Shown: positions 31,671-39,492 of the stretch, piece after piece | How positions within the stretch are numbered: position 1 is the stretch's first letter | Layout: each line of letters opens with the position of its first letter | Assembly: GCF_964259225.1 (NCBI RefSeq) | Contig: NZ_CAXVKN010000006.1 | Length of the DNA stretch: 44,021 nt | Direction: 5' to 3' (one strand) | DNA from: Catenibacterium mitsuoka_A | GTDB lineage: Bacteria; Bacillota_I; Bacilli_A; Erysipelotrichales; Coprobacillaceae | Translations under genes and position numbers: made by a program | The notes under the pieces: generated by a model | The model's input: only the letters and a program-made list of their open reading frames with translations | Database searches by the model: none | What the model was told of the DNA's origin: nothing

Positions 31671-32398
31671 TCGATTTCCTCCACAAAATTAACTCTTCTT
31701 TTCCATTTCTTGTATTCGAACCTTTGCCTTAATCGATCATTGATTGCACTAACAGTAACGTTTTCATACTCAGCAAGTTCTTTAGCTGTACCAATCATGA
31801 TTTCTTCATGTGTATGACAATCAATCAAGCGATACTGAGTATTGGGTGGACGGTTTGCTCTAGGTTTCTTTCGTTCTCCAGGTTTGAGAATGCTTCTGAC
31901 ATACTCTTCGGTATCGTATTTAGTGTCAGTTGGTACGATAACGGGGTCATACGCTGACTTACATCCTTCCATCGCTCTTAATGCTCTCTTGCGAATTGTT
32001 TCAGCCGTCAATCCTAATTCTTTCGCAAGTTCGTTTGCAGTACCCACTCTACTTCTTTTACCGTCGTAATATGCAGCATATAGCGTGCTGAAGTATTCCT
32101 TGCGAGATCCGTTAAATGTCTTTATGACTTTTCCGTTCTTCACTCGACTTTTTGACTTATGGTTCTTCTTTCTCCACTCTTCCACGTTTTTCTTGGTACA
32201 TTCGATAATCCATTCTCCATTAATGTCGGGTGCTAGTCTGTGAAAATAGGAAGAACGGAAGAATCTCTCACAGTCATCCTTGACATCTTCACATCCGCGA
32301 TATCCATTTACACAGTGACCCTTCAATGCTGAACGATAATCGTATACTGCTCTAGCGATTATCGCACACGTTAATTTATGTAATCCTTCATCTGTCAT
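31667..32398 (-). CDS. Early protein with two HTH-like repeats
   Basis: This 243-residue basic protein has two similar C-terminal DNA-binding segments, GTANELAKELGLTAETIRKRAL and GTAKELAEYENVTVSAINDRL, of the kind found as NUMOD1-like repeats in homing endonucleases and phage regulators. The N-terminal 70 residues contain paired Cys residues (CVNGYRGCEDVKDDC) and resemble no domain I know. There is no HNH motif. It may be a regulator or a degenerate endonuclease relative. It overlaps both neighbours slightly. Confidence 0.65.
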   Translation of the reverse strand: MTDEGLHKLTCAIIARAVYDYRSALKGHCVNGYRGCEDVKDDCERFFRSSYFHRLAPDINGEWIIECTKKNVEEWRKKNHKSKSRVKNGKVIKTFNGSRKEYFSTLYAAYYDGKRSRVGTANELAKELGLTAETIRKRALRAMEGCKSAYDPVIVPTDTKYDTEEYVRSILKPGERKKPRANRPPNTQYRLIDCHTHEEIMIGTAKELAEYENVTVSAINDRLRQRFEYKKWKRRVNFVEEIE

Positions 32399-33182
32399 AT
32401 TTAGTTACGCTGTTGCAGATTGTCTGCAACTCATTCCTTCCTAAAGGAGGGTCACACGCTACGTTGTTTGCGTACTCAATCTCCTTGTAAATTTGCATTT
32501 TGTCATACCCTTGTGAATGCAGTGACCCAGCAAGGGAAGTCAGCGACAGGTTACGACACCCGTCGGGGATTCTAGGATATGTCGGACGGACTCTAATTCG
32601 CCCTTCTGAGACGATTTCTTTCCAAACAGGGGAATATATCCTCACCCTGTCAAACGACTCTGTATGAGCCGATTTAAGCATTTCTGCGAAGTATTTCTTC
32701 ACTACGTAGTCAATCGCTTCCTGGTTTTCAATGATTTTGTCAAATAAGACTACATCTCCTGTCATAATGAAATATCTCGATGCTTTGTAAATCTCCACTC
32801 CTTTGAGATTGTTCTTGCCTTTGAAAGGAAGTTCACCTCGAAGCAGTATATGAAACCCTCTACCACTTCGAGATTTTTCTGTATAACTTCCACATTTATT
32901 GACAATATCTGCACCGAGTTCAGTTATGAATCCGTCTTCATCATATCCATCATCAATGTCAATTCCTACATATCCGTTGTCTGCGAATACGAAACCACAG
33001 TAGTCATATAATCCTAGATTGTACGATACTAGAGCAGTATCGAAATCCGACCACGTGTTGGGGTTGACAGACGAAGCTGCTTCATTCTCCCATGCCTTCA
33101 TCGGAACCTTCATACCGTCATTGGTACAGACCCATTGCTTAAGGTCTTTAAGTTCCTGTGGGATATTGTCATAATCGATCAT
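32388..33182 (-). CDS. PrimPol-type DNA primase
   Basis: The start at 33182 (MIDYDNIPQELKDLKQWVC) gives 264 residues. It has the pattern of phage-type archaeo-eukaryotic primases: KQWVCTNDG, then the catalytic GIDIDDGYDEDG, SRSGRGFHILLRGELP and GVEIYKASRYFIMTGDV. The C-terminal part has PRIPDGCRNLSLTSLAGSL and CDPPLGRNELQTICNSV, typical of the PriCT helical domain. It pairs functionally with the separately encoded SF3 helicase. It would make primers for phage replication. Confidence 0.88.
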   Translation of the reverse strand: MIDYDNIPQELKDLKQWVCTNDGMKVPMKAWENEAASSVNPNTWSDFDTALVSYNLGLYDYCGFVFADNGYVGIDIDDGYDEDGFITELGADIVNKCGSYTEKSRSGRGFHILLRGELPFKGKNNLKGVEIYKASRYFIMTGDVVLFDKIIENQEAIDYVVKKYFAEMLKSAHTESFDRVRIYSPVWKEIVSEGRIRVRPTYPRIPDGCRNLSLTSLAGSLHSQGYDKMQIYKEIEYANNVACDPPLGRNELQTICNSVTKYDR

Positions 33183-33184
33183 GG

Positions 33185-33481
33185 CTAGATTAAACCTCGC
33201 TTCTTTGCGATTCGTCTTTCTAAGTCCTTGACCATCTTCCATAAGGTTTTCTCTCTAATACAGTACTGTTCAGAGAGTTCTGTGACAGCGTCCTTCATTA
33301 AAGTATTGTGATTGTACACATCAACGAGCATCTGCTGATCTTCGTTAGAGAACATCTGCAAAGCATCATGACACGCTTTCCAGTTAAGTTCGTCTGCTTC
33401 ACTTCTCTTTTCTAATAATGTATGTCTTGCGTAGAATCTCATGCAGTGTCCTACGTACTCACTGTAAAATGTTTTAGCCAT
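33185..33481 (-). CDS. Hypothetical early protein with sigma-region-4-like HTH
   Basis: The ATG at 33481 (MAKTFYSEYVGHCMRFYARH) gives 98 helical residues. The C-terminal half (LMKDAVTELSEQYCIREKTLWKMVKDLERRIAKKRGL) looks like an HTH of the sigma-70 region 4 type. Similar small proteins are common next to phage primase genes. It may be a regulator; function not proven. Confidence 0.65.
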   Translation of the reverse strand: MAKTFYSEYVGHCMRFYARHTLLEKRSEADELNWKACHDALQMFSNEDQQMLVDVYNHNTLMKDAVTELSEQYCIREKTLWKMVKDLERRIAKKRGLI

Positions 33482-33692
33482 TTGTTTTCTTCCCCCTTTT
33501 GATTTCTTCACCAGCAAAGTACCACCCGTCTTCTGTATGAATTGGGTAGCCCTCAATTTCAGATTTAATATGACGACTAGTGTCTAAGATATGCTGTGCA
33601 GCAGATGCTGACATTTCGGTTTTTACTAAATCTTTGCCCGATTCTAGAAGAGCGTCTACTCTTCCATTAACTGTTTTTAATTTATATCCCAT
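33474..33692 (-). CDS. Hypothetical small early protein
   Basis: This 72-residue protein starts MGYKLKTVNGRVDALLESG after GAGG and ends in a Lys-rich tail. It overlaps its downstream neighbour by 8 bp. No recognisable domain; a beta-hairpin segment GYPIHTEDGWYFAGEEI is visible. Confidence 0.65.
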   Translation of the reverse strand: MGYKLKTVNGRVDALLESGKDLVKTEMSASAAQHILDTSRHIKSEIEGYPIHTEDGWYFAGEEIKRGKKTNG

Positions 33693-33700
33693 GTTTCCTC

Positions 33701-34156
33701 CTATAATGTGACCATCAGCATGATTTGAAATAGAATCACTGCAGTCAGTACTCCGACTGCGATTCGATACTCTTTTACGAGATTCATTAAGTTCTCAATC
33801 TTATTGAGAAGTGTCTGAGTATGCTGCAATTGTTCAGCGTTTTCTGATTCTGACTTTTCTTCTAATCGTTTGATTAGTTTATCTTTAGCCTCCAGCTGCT
33901 TATCTTTGAGAAGAGACTTTTCGTCTTTCTTCTTAAGATCGTATTCAAGATTCTCAATTGTTTCTCTTAGTTCATTGATATCCTTGATGTCACGACTGAG
34001 GACTTTGTTATATGTATTAACTAGTTCACTATACTGAGTCTGTAATTGTTCATAATCCTCATACAGATCATTCTTGTCCTGTTGAAGTTCAGAGATTTCT
34101 TTCTCTAGACCTTTAATAGCGTCCTGGTGAGATGTCATAGAAACAGTATCACTCAT
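33701..34156 (-). CDS. Coiled-coil protein with C-terminal membrane anchor
   Basis: The ATG at 34156 (MSDTVSMTSHQDAIKGLEKEI) follows AGGTG by 7 nt. Of 151 residues, about 1-125 form a long coiled coil rich in Glu, Leu and Lys, and the last 20 (VGVLTAVILFQIMLMVTL) form one membrane span. It is a tail-anchored protein facing the cytoplasm. A role in anchoring replication complexes or in exclusion of other phages is possible but only inferred. Confidence 0.7.
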   Translation of the reverse strand: MSDTVSMTSHQDAIKGLEKEISELQQDKNDLYEDYEQLQTQYSELVNTYNKVLSRDIKDINELRETIENLEYDLKKKDEKSLLKDKQLEAKDKLIKRLEEKSESENAEQLQHTQTLLNKIENLMNLVKEYRIAVGVLTAVILFQIMLMVTL

Positions 34157-34376
34157 GAACATCACCTCTTTCAGACAGTTCAATGTACTTATTCAGATAC
34201 CATTGAGCCTTCTTGATGTCTTCCAATCCGTTCTTATTGGAATGTCTGTATAGATATTTGAAAGCATTGCAGATGCAGAAGTTCTTCACAGCTTCCACAC
34301 CTTGTGTTTCTTCCATCACATCAATGCATTCATATTTTCCTGTCTCATAATGCGATGGGTGATTTATACAATCCAT
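34149..34376 (-). CDS. DUF3310 protein
   Basis: This 75-residue protein begins MDCINHPSHYETGKYECIDVMEE and continues FCICNAFKYLYRHSNKNGLEDIKKAQWYL, the standard DUF3310 pattern of a small phage protein sometimes called nucleotide kinase-like. The start aligns with the family's NHPSHY motif, so it is probably right, yet no ribosome site precedes it: the 3' end of the 229-bp repeat abuts the ATG, exactly as at the zinc-ribbon gene. Confidence 0.88.
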   Translation of the reverse strand: MDCINHPSHYETGKYECIDVMEETQGVEAVKNFCICNAFKYLYRHSNKNGLEDIKKAQWYLNKYIELSERGDVHE

Positions 34377-34382
34377 ATAGAT

Positions 34383-34640
34383 TCTGCTACTAAAAACATA
34401 TACAAATGTGTATACGCTAGATGATTTGCTGCAGTCTCACGACTTGCAGTTACTGCTTCAACGTGTATGCTTTTGATTGACCGAAATCATATCTACTCAC
34501 AGGTTCGTGTACACTCCACAGTCGTAAATTCCCGACTAAGCCATCGGTACATCCCTATAAATTCTTTAAACTGATTAGATATAGGCTTTCATCTAAATAG
34601 CTTTTCCTTTCTTAATATTTTATGTTCTACTACTTGGCTT
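34383..34640 (-). repeat. Non-coding direct repeat, copy 2
   Basis: Bases 34383-34611 are identical to 30797-31025; the flank then diverges but regains CTACTTGGCTTTT by about 34640. Unlike copy 1 it lacks the further 190 bp of 5' sequence with the ribosome site. It fills the gap between the DUF3310 and DUF669 genes; no gene is visible in the gap. Confidence 0.8.
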
Positions 34641-34651
34641 TTAATAATGTC

Positions 34652-34669
34652 GGGAGAGAAATCTCTCCC
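34652..34669 (-). terminator. Hairpin after the DUF669 gene
   Basis: GGGAGAGA / TCTCTCCC forms a perfect 8-bp stem with a 2-nt centre (effectively a 4-6 nt loop), 10 bp after the DUF669 stop. The following sequence (GACATTATT) is only moderately T-rich, so it may be an attenuator or mRNA-stabilising hairpin rather than a full terminator. Confidence 0.45.
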
Positions 34670-34675
34670 AACTGA

Positions 34676-35173
34676 TTAGCCTAGCATTTCATCTACATTC
34701 AAGCCTGTTGTCTGAGGCTGAGGTTCTTCCTGTGCAACAAGTTCCTGGATTCTGTTCTCATTGCCTAGAGTTAATGCTCTTTCAACGGCTTCTGTGTCGA
34801 ATCCATCAGCAGGAGACTTGTCTCCTAAGTTAGCAAATGTAACAGTCTTGTTAGGATCTTTATTGCTTTGCTTCTCGTTATGAACGACTTCTGCTCTGAT
34901 GTAGTGATTAACTAAGTCTTTAGGTTCTACATCTTCCATGTCAAAGTCATTCATGGCGGCTTTAGCAAAATACGAAAACGCACTTAACGCTCTATCGTTG
35001 TACTCGCCATGTGAGTCCATTAAAGTGAATCGTTCGGTCATTGTCTGACCCTTAGCGTTGATTAATTTAATTTCGATTTTTCCGAATTTTTCATCATGAT
35101 TCACTTCATAGATTCGGAACACATATTCTCCTTCGGGAATGATACTGAACCCGTCTCTCATTGGAATTCTCAT
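34676..35173 (-). CDS. DUF669 protein, likely ssDNA-binding
   Basis: This 165-residue protein has the DUF669 pattern: DGFSIIPEGEYVFRIYEVNHDEKFGKIEIKLI, then LSAFSYFAKAAMND and a closing acidic tail with LNVDEMLG. Such proteins occur with YqaJ exonucleases and annealing proteins and are thought to bind single-stranded DNA during replication and recombination. It lies directly after the YqaJ gene. The biochemical role is inferred from family context. Confidence 0.83.
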   Translation of the reverse strand: MRIPMRDGFSIIPEGEYVFRIYEVNHDEKFGKIEIKLINAKGQTMTERFTLMDSHGEYNDRALSAFSYFAKAAMNDFDMEDVEPKDLVNHYIRAEVVHNEKQSNKDPNKTVTFANLGDKSPADGFDTEAVERALTLGNENRIQELVAQEEPQPQTTGLNVDEMLG

Positions 35174-35176
35174 TGT

Positions 35177-36223
35177 CTACTTGTCTCCTTTTACTTCTGA
35201 TAATGTCAGTCTGTATGATTCAGACTGCTTTTTGTATTTATCTAATAATCCGTCTTTTTCCAACTTCTTCTTGTCAATGTCGGTTCTGACTGATTTAGAT
35301 ACTGTCCATGTCAAGGTCTTTCCTTTGACCTCGACCTTCTTATCACCATCACGGAACTGCTTCAACGCATAATCCTTAACGGCTTTGTTAATATCACTTA
35401 ATCGCTTTGTCTTATCTGCGATAGTAGCAGTGACTTTATCAATCTCAATCTTTAATTGTTCTGCTTCTGCGAGCATACTGTCTAGATTGTTGTCTGATAC
35501 TGTATTTGTTCTTAGAGCCTTGAGGATTTCTTCGTCCTTCTTTTCGTCATATTCGGGAGAGATACCAGTAGTGACATACTCGTCCCACCACTGCTCAACA
35601 GAATCAACTAGTAATTGGAAGTTAGGATATCTTTCAGACACCTTGAACTCACGAGTGATTGTGTTAGATGCGTTAGGCTCAAACTTACTAGGGTCCTTGT
35701 AATCATCTTCTTCCAAGAAGGAAGCAACCATGATTACATCGTCTACACCGTACAGATATGCATACAACGCAGCCTGTAAGGCATAGTATTCGGGGATATC
35801 TTCTGCCCAGTCTTCTACTCTCTTGGAAGTCTTCATTTCTAGAACGGCTTCAACATTTCCGTCTTCACCTTTCATGAGGTAATCCCACATACCTCCTAGG
35901 TGCTTGGATTCGGGAAAGAAATCACCCCAGGTTTTATGGAAGTAATCTTCACCCCAAATATCACGAGGTCTGATTAAGTCCATAGCATAGGCTTCTTCCA
36001 TGTAATCAGCCTGTTTAGGTTCAATTGTTTTACCAGCAATGGTATAGATTGTGTCCTCAAACGGCTTTTCCCATGTCTTTGTAATCGCACACCACATTTC
36101 GAATGGTGTTGACCAGGGATTTAATCCCAGGATTGTTGCAAAACGAGTACCTGTGATTTTCTTGGTTCTTTTAGGAGGGTCAATCTGAACACGATTACCC
36201 TCTAGCCATCTTAAATTTGACAT
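35177..36223 (-). CDS. YqaJ-family phage recombination exonuclease
   Basis: This 348-residue protein has the lambda-exonuclease-like core: TGTRFATILGLNPWSTPFEMWC, then GGMWDYL with Asp114 and VLEMKTS with Glu129 and Lys131, the D-ExK catalytic set. It would degrade one strand of linear double-stranded DNA and supply the ERF annealing protein encoded upstream. Residues about 240-345 add a coiled coil and a segment GKTLTWTVSKSVRTDIDKKKLEK, usually a separate small protein in other phages. It overlaps the MazG-like gene (TAATG). Confidence 0.92.
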   Translation of the reverse strand: MSNLRWLEGNRVQIDPPKRTKKITGTRFATILGLNPWSTPFEMWCAITKTWEKPFEDTIYTIAGKTIEPKQADYMEEAYAMDLIRPRDIWGEDYFHKTWGDFFPESKHLGGMWDYLMKGEDGNVEAVLEMKTSKRVEDWAEDIPEYYALQAALYAYLYGVDDVIMVASFLEEDDYKDPSKFEPNASNTITREFKVSERYPNFQLLVDSVEQWWDEYVTTGISPEYDEKKDEEILKALRTNTVSDNNLDSMLAEAEQLKIEIDKVTATIADKTKRLSDINKAVKDYALKQFRDGDKKVEVKGKTLTWTVSKSVRTDIDKKKLEKDGLLDKYKKQSESYRLTLSEVKGDK

Positions 36224-36543
36224 TACTGTGCCTCCTTGATTCTGTTTAATTCACGGTCGATTTTGTATTTCTGTATTGCTTGTACAGCGTCAATATTGAT
36301 TAGGTCACTACCATATAGTTCCGTCAGACAGATAAGGACATCAGCGACTTCTTCATTGATACTCTCAACTGTTTTCAAACTCCAACCGTAGCGTATGTAC
36401 TTGGTGAGCGATTGAATAAGTTCAGTCAACTCTTCAATAGCGATTGTCAAAACAACGTTGTCATCATACGCACCTATGATTTTCTTAATATCTTCGTACT
36501 TAGCGACAAGCACGTTCATTAGTTCTAATAATTCTTTACTCAT
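36223..36543 (-). CDS. MazG-like nucleotide pyrophosphohydrolase
   Basis: This 106-residue helical protein has the MazG/all-alpha NTP-PPase metal-binding pattern: AIEELTELIQSLTKYIR (ExxE-like helix) and SINEEVADVLICLTEL (EExxD helix). It may hydrolyse nucleoside triphosphates or the alarmone ppGpp to favour phage growth. It lies between the ERF/polymerase gene and the exonuclease, overlapping the latter. Confidence 0.83.
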   Translation of the reverse strand: MSKELLELMNVLVAKYEDIKKIIGAYDDNVVLTIAIEELTELIQSLTKYIRYGWSLKTVESINEEVADVLICLTELYGSDLINIDAVQAIQKYKIDRELNRIKEAQ

Positions 36544-36544
36544 G

Positions 36545-37270
36545 TTATGCTCCCAACATCTCGTTAACTCTTTTGATTACTGCTTCACAGTCTGCCTTAC
36601 TGATATCAGTAAAGGATTTTGTTTGTACTCCCAACTTGAGAATAAAATCTTCTTTGCTAGGGTCAGCCTCTCTTAACTTCTTAAGGACACTCTTCAAACC
36701 TTTAATCTGTAAAGCACTCGCCTTTTCAGCTGGAGCAGTTAAATGTTCCTTAACCTGTTCTCTCTGCTGAGGAGTGCCAGGGATTTTCTTCTGTGCAGGC
36801 TTGGCTGCTACAGTCTTAGGTGCAGATTCTTCACCAAGATGTCCGTCGATTTCATCTGCTTCGCAGATATCCAATGCGATCATATAGAGGTAACGTCTCA
36901 TATAAGTGATTGATGCCCCTAAAGCCTGCATACTGTTTGTTGCCTTAGTACCCTTATTGTTGGAAATAATAGGTTCAATCTTATCGAACGGAGCAGTGAA
37001 TGTAACTACTTCATCCGGATTGTCAGTGTTGATGACGTCCATTTTCGCCTGTCCGTCTTCGAATTTAACTACAGGAAGCAATCCAATGTCATTGAAAATC
37101 TTTGTCGCTCTAGGAACGATGTCTTCAAGTTCGAAGTACATGAATGACATGAACATATTCTTTCCTGTTTTTTCCACTCCACCTTCCATGAAAGTGAGTC
37201 TTGCCTGGATTAGTTTCTGATAAACGTTACCAGGTTTGGTTGTTGTAGTTTTCTTAGTGGTTGTTGCCAT
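36545..37270 (-). CDS. ERF-family single-strand annealing protein (internal start within the fusion)
   Basis: An ATG at 37270 (MATTTKKTTTTKPGNVYQKL) preceded by AAAGGAAAG would give a separate 241-residue ERF protein. Its family pattern is clear: YQKLIQARLTFMEGGVEKTGKN, IISNNKGTKATNSMQALGASITYMRRYLYMIALDICEADEID, then a Pro/Lys linker and a helical C-terminus. No stop codon separates it from the polymerase frame, so the same DNA also encodes the C-terminal part of a fusion. ERF proteins form rings that anneal complementary strands. Confidence 0.75.
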   Translation of the reverse strand: MATTTKKTTTTKPGNVYQKLIQARLTFMEGGVEKTGKNMFMSFMYFELEDIVPRATKIFNDIGLLPVVKFEDGQAKMDVINTDNPDEVVTFTAPFDKIEPIISNNKGTKATNSMQALGASITYMRRYLYMIALDICEADEIDGHLGEESAPKTVAAKPAQKKIPGTPQQREQVKEHLTAPAEKASALQIKGLKSVLKKLREADPSKEDFILKLGVQTKSFTDISKADCEAVIKRVNEMLGA

Positions 37271-39058
37271 TTTCTTCTTTCCTTTCTTTTCGGGCTTAAT
37301 ACCCTTAAAATCATTAATTCTTTTCTTAGCCATAGCGATATAAAAATCACGATCAATCTGCTCAATGCTTAATTCATTGTTGTTATCAATGAAACAATGC
37401 TCGGGTAGTGAATCGATTTTCGCTTCGGAAGAATCTTCTGCCTTGACCTTATATAGTTTTCCATATCGTTCATCTGAGGTAGCATACACACGGTTTACCT
37501 TCTGAACAGGAACTTTCGCTCCATCTACTAGATGGTATGCTTCTTTGTATTTTGCCCCAGCCTTGGCTATCATCTGAAATTGGAAGATATCATCACAATT
37601 GTTGATTGTCTCTTCCACAGGAGTACCGTTTAAAAAGTATTCCTTCAATGCTGTTGCCACAATTACGCAGTTGTTATTGACATTGAACGCTCCTTTTGTA
37701 GACACTCCCTTAACAAGATATCCACCCTTTGCCTTAGGTTTTCCACCTTGCTGTACTTCTATATAATTGTTGACGTCTTTCTGCACGATTTTGATAACAG
37801 TATCTTCTTCTAACTCGAAGCCCGTTCTCTGCTGCCATTCATCGCAGATGTCGTTTAATTTCTTATAATCCTTCTTGTCACACTCGACCATAATACCGTC
37901 GGTATTCAGCTGCACGATTCGCAGTCCTTTTATTTCCTGGTAGCAGTGTTCTGCTAACTCAAGCAGATATAACTGACCCGATATGCAGACCGAACGACCC
38001 ATCAATGGATCATATAAATCGTTATATTTATTGAGAAGGCATCCATATGTTGTGTTACATACCAATTTAAGTGGATTTGCAACTTTCATATTTCCTTCTG
38101 CTTTAGCCTTCATACGACGATCAAGTACGTCCTCGTATAACTTAGGACTTGGAATATTACGGCTGGTGTAACCATTAATTGTACATAAATGAGGGTAATA
38201 ACTACCTACATCCTTATTCCATATTCCACGCTGATGTGATTCCGCCCAAATGAAATTAGGAATTGCACCGTGTATTCCACCAAACCCTAATGTTACGGGA
38301 CATTCACCTATCATGATGTTCAGTTTACCTTTGAATACTTCATCGTCTGATAACGAGTCATCATGTATTCTGTCAAAAAAATCAAATACTTCTTGAGGAA
38401 TGTATTCCTTTTTGAGATTTGATGGATATTCATAACATCTTTCATCGTTATGCTGTTTCTTCTTGGCTTGAAGCATTGCTGCAGTAAGTTTAGCGTTGGT
38501 CATTCCCATTGCCTTGACTTCATTTATTCCAGCAAGTTTCCCTAGGTTTATCTTGTTTTCTAGATAATCCTTTCTCAAGTCAATCAGTTTTTCAGTAGAA
38601 TCAACATCGTGCTTACAATAGAAAACCGTCTCTTCTCGTTCCTCGTCAGTAAGAGGTCTGTCAATGTCAAAAGGAACTGAACTTTCCTTAATTGGCATTC
38701 CGAGATGTCCTTCTATTGCTTTCAGAGATAGTCCTTGCTGAGTGTCATCTCGAATATCAACGTTGTTAAATCGGAAGAAGTAATCAAGCATTGGACACTG
38801 CCAACCTTGACCCCCACCGATGATGTAATCGTTGACTTTCTTTACTTCCTGTGGTGAGTAGCCATAGACAATCGCCTTGATAATGTACTGGTCGTAGTGC
38901 TTACTATTAAATCCGACATAGATACAATCATCACTTAGGAAATCTGCTAAGGCTTCATTGTCATTCCAAATGCAGGTGTATTTGCCCAACTTCTTATCTT
39001 TGAACACGACCAGCCAGTCATGTGCGAAGACTTCACAGTCATACGTAACTAATCTCAT
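36545..39058 (-). CDS. B-type DNA polymerase fused in frame to an ERF annealing protein
   Basis: The start at 39058 (MRLVTYDCEVF) overlaps the stop of the HNH gene, giving 837 residues. Proofreading domain: Asp7/Glu9, NSKHYD (51-56), YCKHD (147-151). Polymerase: motif A DVGSYYPHL (283-291), motif B KLVCNTTYGCLLNKYN (331-346), motif C LNTDGIM (384-390), where the usual DTD is NTD. At about residue 597 the frame runs without a stop into an ERF domain. Fusion of polymerase and annealing protein is unusual; an internal start may also yield ERF alone. It is the phage replicase. An assembly error removing a stop is a less likely explanation. Confidence 0.85.
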   Translation of the reverse strand: MRLVTYDCEVFAHDWLVVFKDKKLGKYTCIWNDNEALADFLSDDCIYVGFNSKHYDQYIIKAIVYGYSPQEVKKVNDYIIGGGQGWQCPMLDYFFRFNNVDIRDDTQQGLSLKAIEGHLGMPIKESSVPFDIDRPLTDEEREETVFYCKHDVDSTEKLIDLRKDYLENKINLGKLAGINEVKAMGMTNAKLTAAMLQAKKKQHNDERCYEYPSNLKKEYIPQEVFDFFDRIHDDSLSDDEVFKGKLNIMIGECPVTLGFGGIHGAIPNFIWAESHQRGIWNKDVGSYYPHLCTINGYTSRNIPSPKLYEDVLDRRMKAKAEGNMKVANPLKLVCNTTYGCLLNKYNDLYDPLMGRSVCISGQLYLLELAEHCYQEIKGLRIVQLNTDGIMVECDKKDYKKLNDICDEWQQRTGFELEEDTVIKIVQKDVNNYIEVQQGGKPKAKGGYLVKGVSTKGAFNVNNNCVIVATALKEYFLNGTPVEETINNCDDIFQFQMIAKAGAKYKEAYHLVDGAKVPVQKVNRVYATSDERYGKLYKVKAEDSSEAKIDSLPEHCFIDNNNELSIEQIDRDFYIAMAKKRINDFKGIKPEKKGKKKMATTTKKTTTTKPGNVYQKLIQARLTFMEGGVEKTGKNMFMSFMYFELEDIVPRATKIFNDIGLLPVVKFEDGQAKMDVINTDNPDEVVTFTAPFDKIEPIISNNKGTKATNSMQALGASITYMRRYLYMIALDICEADEIDGHLGEESAPKTVAAKPAQKKIPGTPQQREQVKEHLTAPAEKASALQIKGLKSVLKKLREADPSKEDFILKLGVQTKSFTDISKADCEAVIKRVNEMLGA

Positions 39059-39492
39059 ATGTCGCTTTTTCCTCGCACTTTCTGTGTGAAAATACGATTT
39101 GTGTCCCAACCTCGACGATGACGATCATATAAAACCCTGGTTGATATACCAGTTATCTCGCTCCATTCATTCAAGGTTTTGGTTTTTCCCATATATGTCA
39201 ATCGCACATTATTACTGCGATTGTTTTGTTGTTCTTTCTGAGTAGCCCATCGACAATTCGAAGGTTTGTAATCACCCGTAAAATCGATCCTATCCAACGT
39301 GAGTACATCTGTGTATCCGTGGTCGAAAGCCCAATCTCGAAAATTTTCAAACACGTTCCACTCGGAACATATCCTTACTCCTTTCGCCCCGTACTTGTGA
39401 TAACCACTACAGTTGGGATTATTACAACGTTGCCTCATTGTCTCCCAAATATTATGCAATCGCGTGTGGCTCATTCCGTGTGTTCGTCGCAT
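39055..39492 (-). CDS. HNH endonuclease between helicase and polymerase
   Basis: This protein of 145 residues (ATG at 39492; a second candidate is at MSHTRL) has HNIWETMRQRCNNPNCSGYHKYGAKGVRICSEW, then FRDWAFDHGYTDVLTLDRIDFTGDYKPSNCRWAT, the HNH pattern found in many phage free-standing homing endonucleases, and an HTH-like C-terminus (KTLNEWSEITGISTRVLYDR). It overlaps the helicase end by 22 bp and the polymerase start by 4 bp, so it has invaded the replication operon without separating its translation. Confidence 0.88.
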   Translation of the reverse strand: MRRTHGMSHTRLHNIWETMRQRCNNPNCSGYHKYGAKGVRICSEWNVFENFRDWAFDHGYTDVLTLDRIDFTGDYKPSNCRWATQKEQQNNRSNNVRLTYMGKTKTLNEWSEITGISTRVLYDRHRRGWDTNRIFTQKVRGKSDI

